NCBI RefSeq assembly: GCF_019916025.1
Contig: NZ_CP079737.1
Coordinates: 1,054,001-1,118,000, forward strand
Direction: 5' to 3'
DNA: 64,000 bases
DNA from: Paraclostridium bifermentans
Lineage (GTDB): Bacteria > Bacillota > Clostridia > Peptostreptococcales > Peptostreptococcaceae
How positions within the stretch are numbered: position 1 is the stretch's first letter; each line of letters begins with the position of its first letter. This document shows, in pieces, positions 62,043 to 64,000 of the stretch. A model generated the notes under the pieces. It saw only the letters and a list, made by a program, of their open reading frames with translations, did not search any database and was not told the origin of the DNA. A program made the translations under genes and the position numbers.

Positions 62043-63602
62043 ATGAATTTATTAAACTACTTTATTCAAAATAAAGAACAAATAATAACATTATTAATTG
62101 AACATATAAACTTAACTGTAATATCTGTATGTATTGCTATTTTAATTGCAATGCCATTGGGGATTTTAATAAGTTATAAAAAGAAATTGAGTAAGCCAAT
62201 TTTAAGTGTAGCAAATGTAGTTCAGGCAATTCCTAGTATGGCATTACTTGGATTTTTAATTCCTTTTTTAGGAATAGGTAAAATACCGGCAATAGTAACG
62301 GTTATAATGTACTCTTTATTGCCTATAATTAAAAACACATATACAGGGTTAGAAAGTATAAATCCAAATACTTTAGAAGCAGCCAAAGGAATTGGATTAA
62401 CAAAATTTCAAATACTAGTGAAAGTTCAAATTCCGCTAGCATTACCTGTTATTATGGCAGGGGTTAGGATATCAGCTGTAACGGCGGTAGGACTTATGAC
62501 GATGGCTGCATTTATTGGAGCTGGAGGATTAGGATACCTTGTATTTTCAGGAATAAGAACTGTTAATAATAGTCAAATATTAGCAGGTGCAATTCCAGCA
62601 TGTTTACTTGCTTTAGCTGTAGATTTTATTGTTGCAACTATCGAGAAATTAGTTACACCTAAAAATATGCAAAAAAATACAAATAATAAAAGTAAAAAGC
62701 ACACAAAAACTATTATAGGAATAAGTGCTGCTGTTGTAATAATAGCTTTAATTGCGTCATCACTAACAGGTGGTGTAAAAAAAGATAAGTCTATAACAAT
62801 TGGTGGAAAAGACTTTACAGAACAATCAATTTTAACAAACTTAGCAGCATATATGATAGAAGAAAATACTGACATATCAGTTAAAAAGAAAACTGATCTT
62901 GGAGGTACACAAGTTATCTTTTCAGCTTTAAACACAGGTGAGATTGATATGTATTTAGAGTATATGGGAACTGCATATTCTGATTTACTTAAATATCCTC
63001 CTGAAAATGACATGGATAAGGTGTATAACACTGTTAAAAGTGAATTGAAAGAAAAAAATGATTTACAAGTATTAAGTCCAATGAAATTTAATAATACTTA
63101 TACACTAGCTGTAACTAAAGAAACAGCAAAAAAATATAACTTAGAAACAATAAGTGATTTTGCTAAGGTTTCAAAGGACTTTAAGTCAGGAACTACATTT
63201 GAATTTTTAAATAGAGCTGATGGGCTTTTAGGATTAAAAAAGGCGTACAACTTTGATTTAAAAGATGAAGTTGCATTAGATAGTTCGCCTAGGTATGTTG
63301 CTTTAAAAAATGGAGATGTAGATGTAATAGATGCGTTTACTACAGATGGTTTAATCAAAAAATTTGATTTGAAACTACTTAAGGATGATAAGCAATTTTT
63401 CCCTCCATATTATGTAACTCCTATAGTTAAAAGTGACGTTTTAGAGAAGTATCCTGAAATTGAACCTGTTTTAAATGATTTAGGAGCGGTTTTAACAGAG
63501 GAAATTATGATGGAACTTAATTATAAGGTAGATGAGCTACATATGGACCCAGATACTGTAGCAAAAGAGTTTTTAATAGAGCAAAAGTTAATTAAAGAGT
63601 AG
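62043..63602 (+). CDS. opuCC: Fused permease and substrate-binding protein of the OpuC osmoprotectant transporter
   Basis: 519 aa. Residues 1-210 are an OpuCB-type permease with about six helices and the EAA loop (TLEAAKGIGLTKFQILVKVQ). A linker (KNTNNKSKKHTKT) and a transmembrane anchor (about 225-243) lead to an extracellular ProX/OpuCC-type binding domain (about 250-519: SITIGGKDFTEQSILTNLAA, LGGTQVIFSALNTGEIDMYL, PPYYVTPIVKSDVLEKYPEI). Such fusions are known in clostridia and lactic bacteria. Followed 9 nt later by a long-hairpin repeat. Confidence 0.92.
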   Translation: MNLLNYFIQNKEQIITLLIEHINLTVISVCIAILIAMPLGILISYKKKLSKPILSVANVVQAIPSMALLGFLIPFLGIGKIPAIVTVIMYSLLPIIKNTYTGLESINPNTLEAAKGIGLTKFQILVKVQIPLALPVIMAGVRISAVTAVGLMTMAAFIGAGGLGYLVFSGIRTVNNSQILAGAIPACLLALAVDFIVATIEKLVTPKNMQKNTNNKSKKHTKTIIGISAAVVIIALIASSLTGGVKKDKSITIGGKDFTEQSILTNLAAYMIEENTDISVKKKTDLGGTQVIFSALNTGEIDMYLEYMGTAYSDLLKYPPENDMDKVYNTVKSELKEKNDLQVLSPMKFNNTYTLAVTKETAKKYNLETISDFAKVSKDFKSGTTFEFLNRADGLLGLKKAYNFDLKDEVALDSSPRYVALKNGDVDVIDAFTTDGLIKKFDLKLLKDDKQFFPPYYVTPIVKSDVLEKYPEIEPVLNDLGAVLTEEIMMELNYKVDELHMDPDTVAKEFLIEQKLIKE

Positions 63603-63611
63603 AGTTAAGTT

Positions 63612-63692
63612 AAGAGGGAGTAATATTGTATTTTGCTACACAAGCTGAAAAGATGCTTCAAATGTAGCTAAAATACACTATTACTCCCTCTT
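63612..63692. repeat. Dispersed long-hairpin repeat, last copy (after opuC)
   Basis: Outer arms AAGAGGGAGTAATA-TTGTATTTT / AAAATACA-CTATTACTCCCTCTT; core GCTACA-CAAGC-TGAAAAGAT-GCTTC-AAA-TGTAGC. Confidence 0.8.
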
Positions 63693-63795
63693 TGTTTAGT
63701 TTGAAATAGGAGCAAAAACAATAATTATCAGAAAATTCACTAGGACGAGATATATTCCATATACATATTAGCAATAAGATTAAAGGAGGTTCGTT

Positions 63796-64000
63796 ATGAG
63801 TAAAAATTTACAAAGGGCAAGTATTACTCCTGATAATTTAAATGATTCGGGTTTTATAGACTCGCTTAAGCTTACCAAAGATGAAAGAAAAATTGGAACC
63901 GTTAAGTTTCTTATATTTTCAGTTATTGCTATAATGATATTTTTTATACCTATAGAACAAAATGGAAAACACAATATATTATTTGGAATTATTTATAATG
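63796..64000 (+). CDS. YjiH-like membrane protein, N-terminal part, cut by window end
   Basis: The frame opens at ATG 63796 behind AAAGGAGG and runs to the window edge (68 codons). The start is polar (KNLQRASITPDNLNDSGFID), followed by KFLIFSVIAIMIFFIPIEQN, which resembles the first helix of YjiH/nucleoside-recognition-gate membrane proteins. Assignment from this short piece is tentative. Confidence 0.5.
   Translation, partial: MSKNLQRASITPDNLNDSGFIDSLKLTKDERKIGTVKFLIFSVIAIMIFFIPIEQNGKHNILFGIIYN

Overview
The window is AT-rich, compact DNA from a spore-forming, low-GC Gram-positive anaerobe. The gene set points to Clostridia, family Peptostreptococcaceae (Clostridioides, Paeniclostridium, Paraclostridium, Romboutsia group): an alpha/beta-type spore protein, the cortex-lytic enzyme SleC, a Firmicutes-type ethanolamine (eut) microcompartment operon controlled by EutVW, an OpuC transporter with fused permease and binding protein, and many orphan sensor kinases. 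The genus is an inference from gene content. No rRNA, tRNA, CRISPR array, prophage or intact transposon was seen.

Layout. 0-9 kb: a Fur-box-like pair at the left edge, RNase HI, an MFS exporter, a spore SASP, an orphan receptor histidine kinase, a domesticated-looking IS200 protein downstream of an ArAE/FUSC exporter, and a MATE pump divergent from a nitroreductase across a perfect palindrome. 9-18 kb: an AgrB-like protein lacking its catalytic His and Cys, a Ca2+/H+ exchanger, a TPR-EAL c-di-GMP phosphodiesterase, a two-component system, and two secreted-protein genes preceded by WalR-like boxes. 18-25 kb: an ACR3-like transporter with a Fur box, a pantothenate operon (DUF2520 reductase, panB, panC), a RodA-type SEDS protein and a second two-component system.

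25.3-41.0 kb is a complete eut locus: eutG; eutS-P-V-W; eutA-B-C-L, an EutK-like shell protein, E, M; then eutT, a PduL-type eutD, an unnamed cargo-like gene, eutN, a PduT-like shell protein, eutH and eutQ. Three EutV (ANTAR) antitermination targets precede eutG, eutS and eutA, each a pair of hexaloop hairpins overlapping a terminator. EutB/EutC split ethanolamine to acetaldehyde and ammonia with adenosylcobalamin supplied by EutT and reactivation by EutA. EutE makes acetyl-CoA, EutD acetyl phosphate, EutG ethanol; EutP/EutQ may make ATP. The shell is EutS/M/L/N plus the EutK-like and PduT-like proteins.

41-64 kb: SleC, a second orphan receptor kinase, a TetR-controlled MMPL exporter with a coiled stalk protein, htpG behind a CIRCE operator, two paralogous small membrane proteins, a TPR-GGDEF diguanylate cyclase, a POT peptide transporter, an AcoR-like sigma-54 activator facing a -24/-12 promoter and butanediol dehydrogenase, the OpuC osmoprotectant transporter, and the start of a YjiH-like gene.

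The most unusual feature is a family of long hairpins scattered only through the right third, from 41.1 kb on, nearly always just after a stop codon. They share a core (GCYACA-CAAGC-purine loop-GCTTG-AAA-TGTRGC), while the outer arms differ completely between loci yet remain complementary. One locus is expanded into a tandem array with an exact 81-bp period. A short GC-rich structured element with its own terminator (55.06-55.13 kb) is the second unexplained RNA-like signal.
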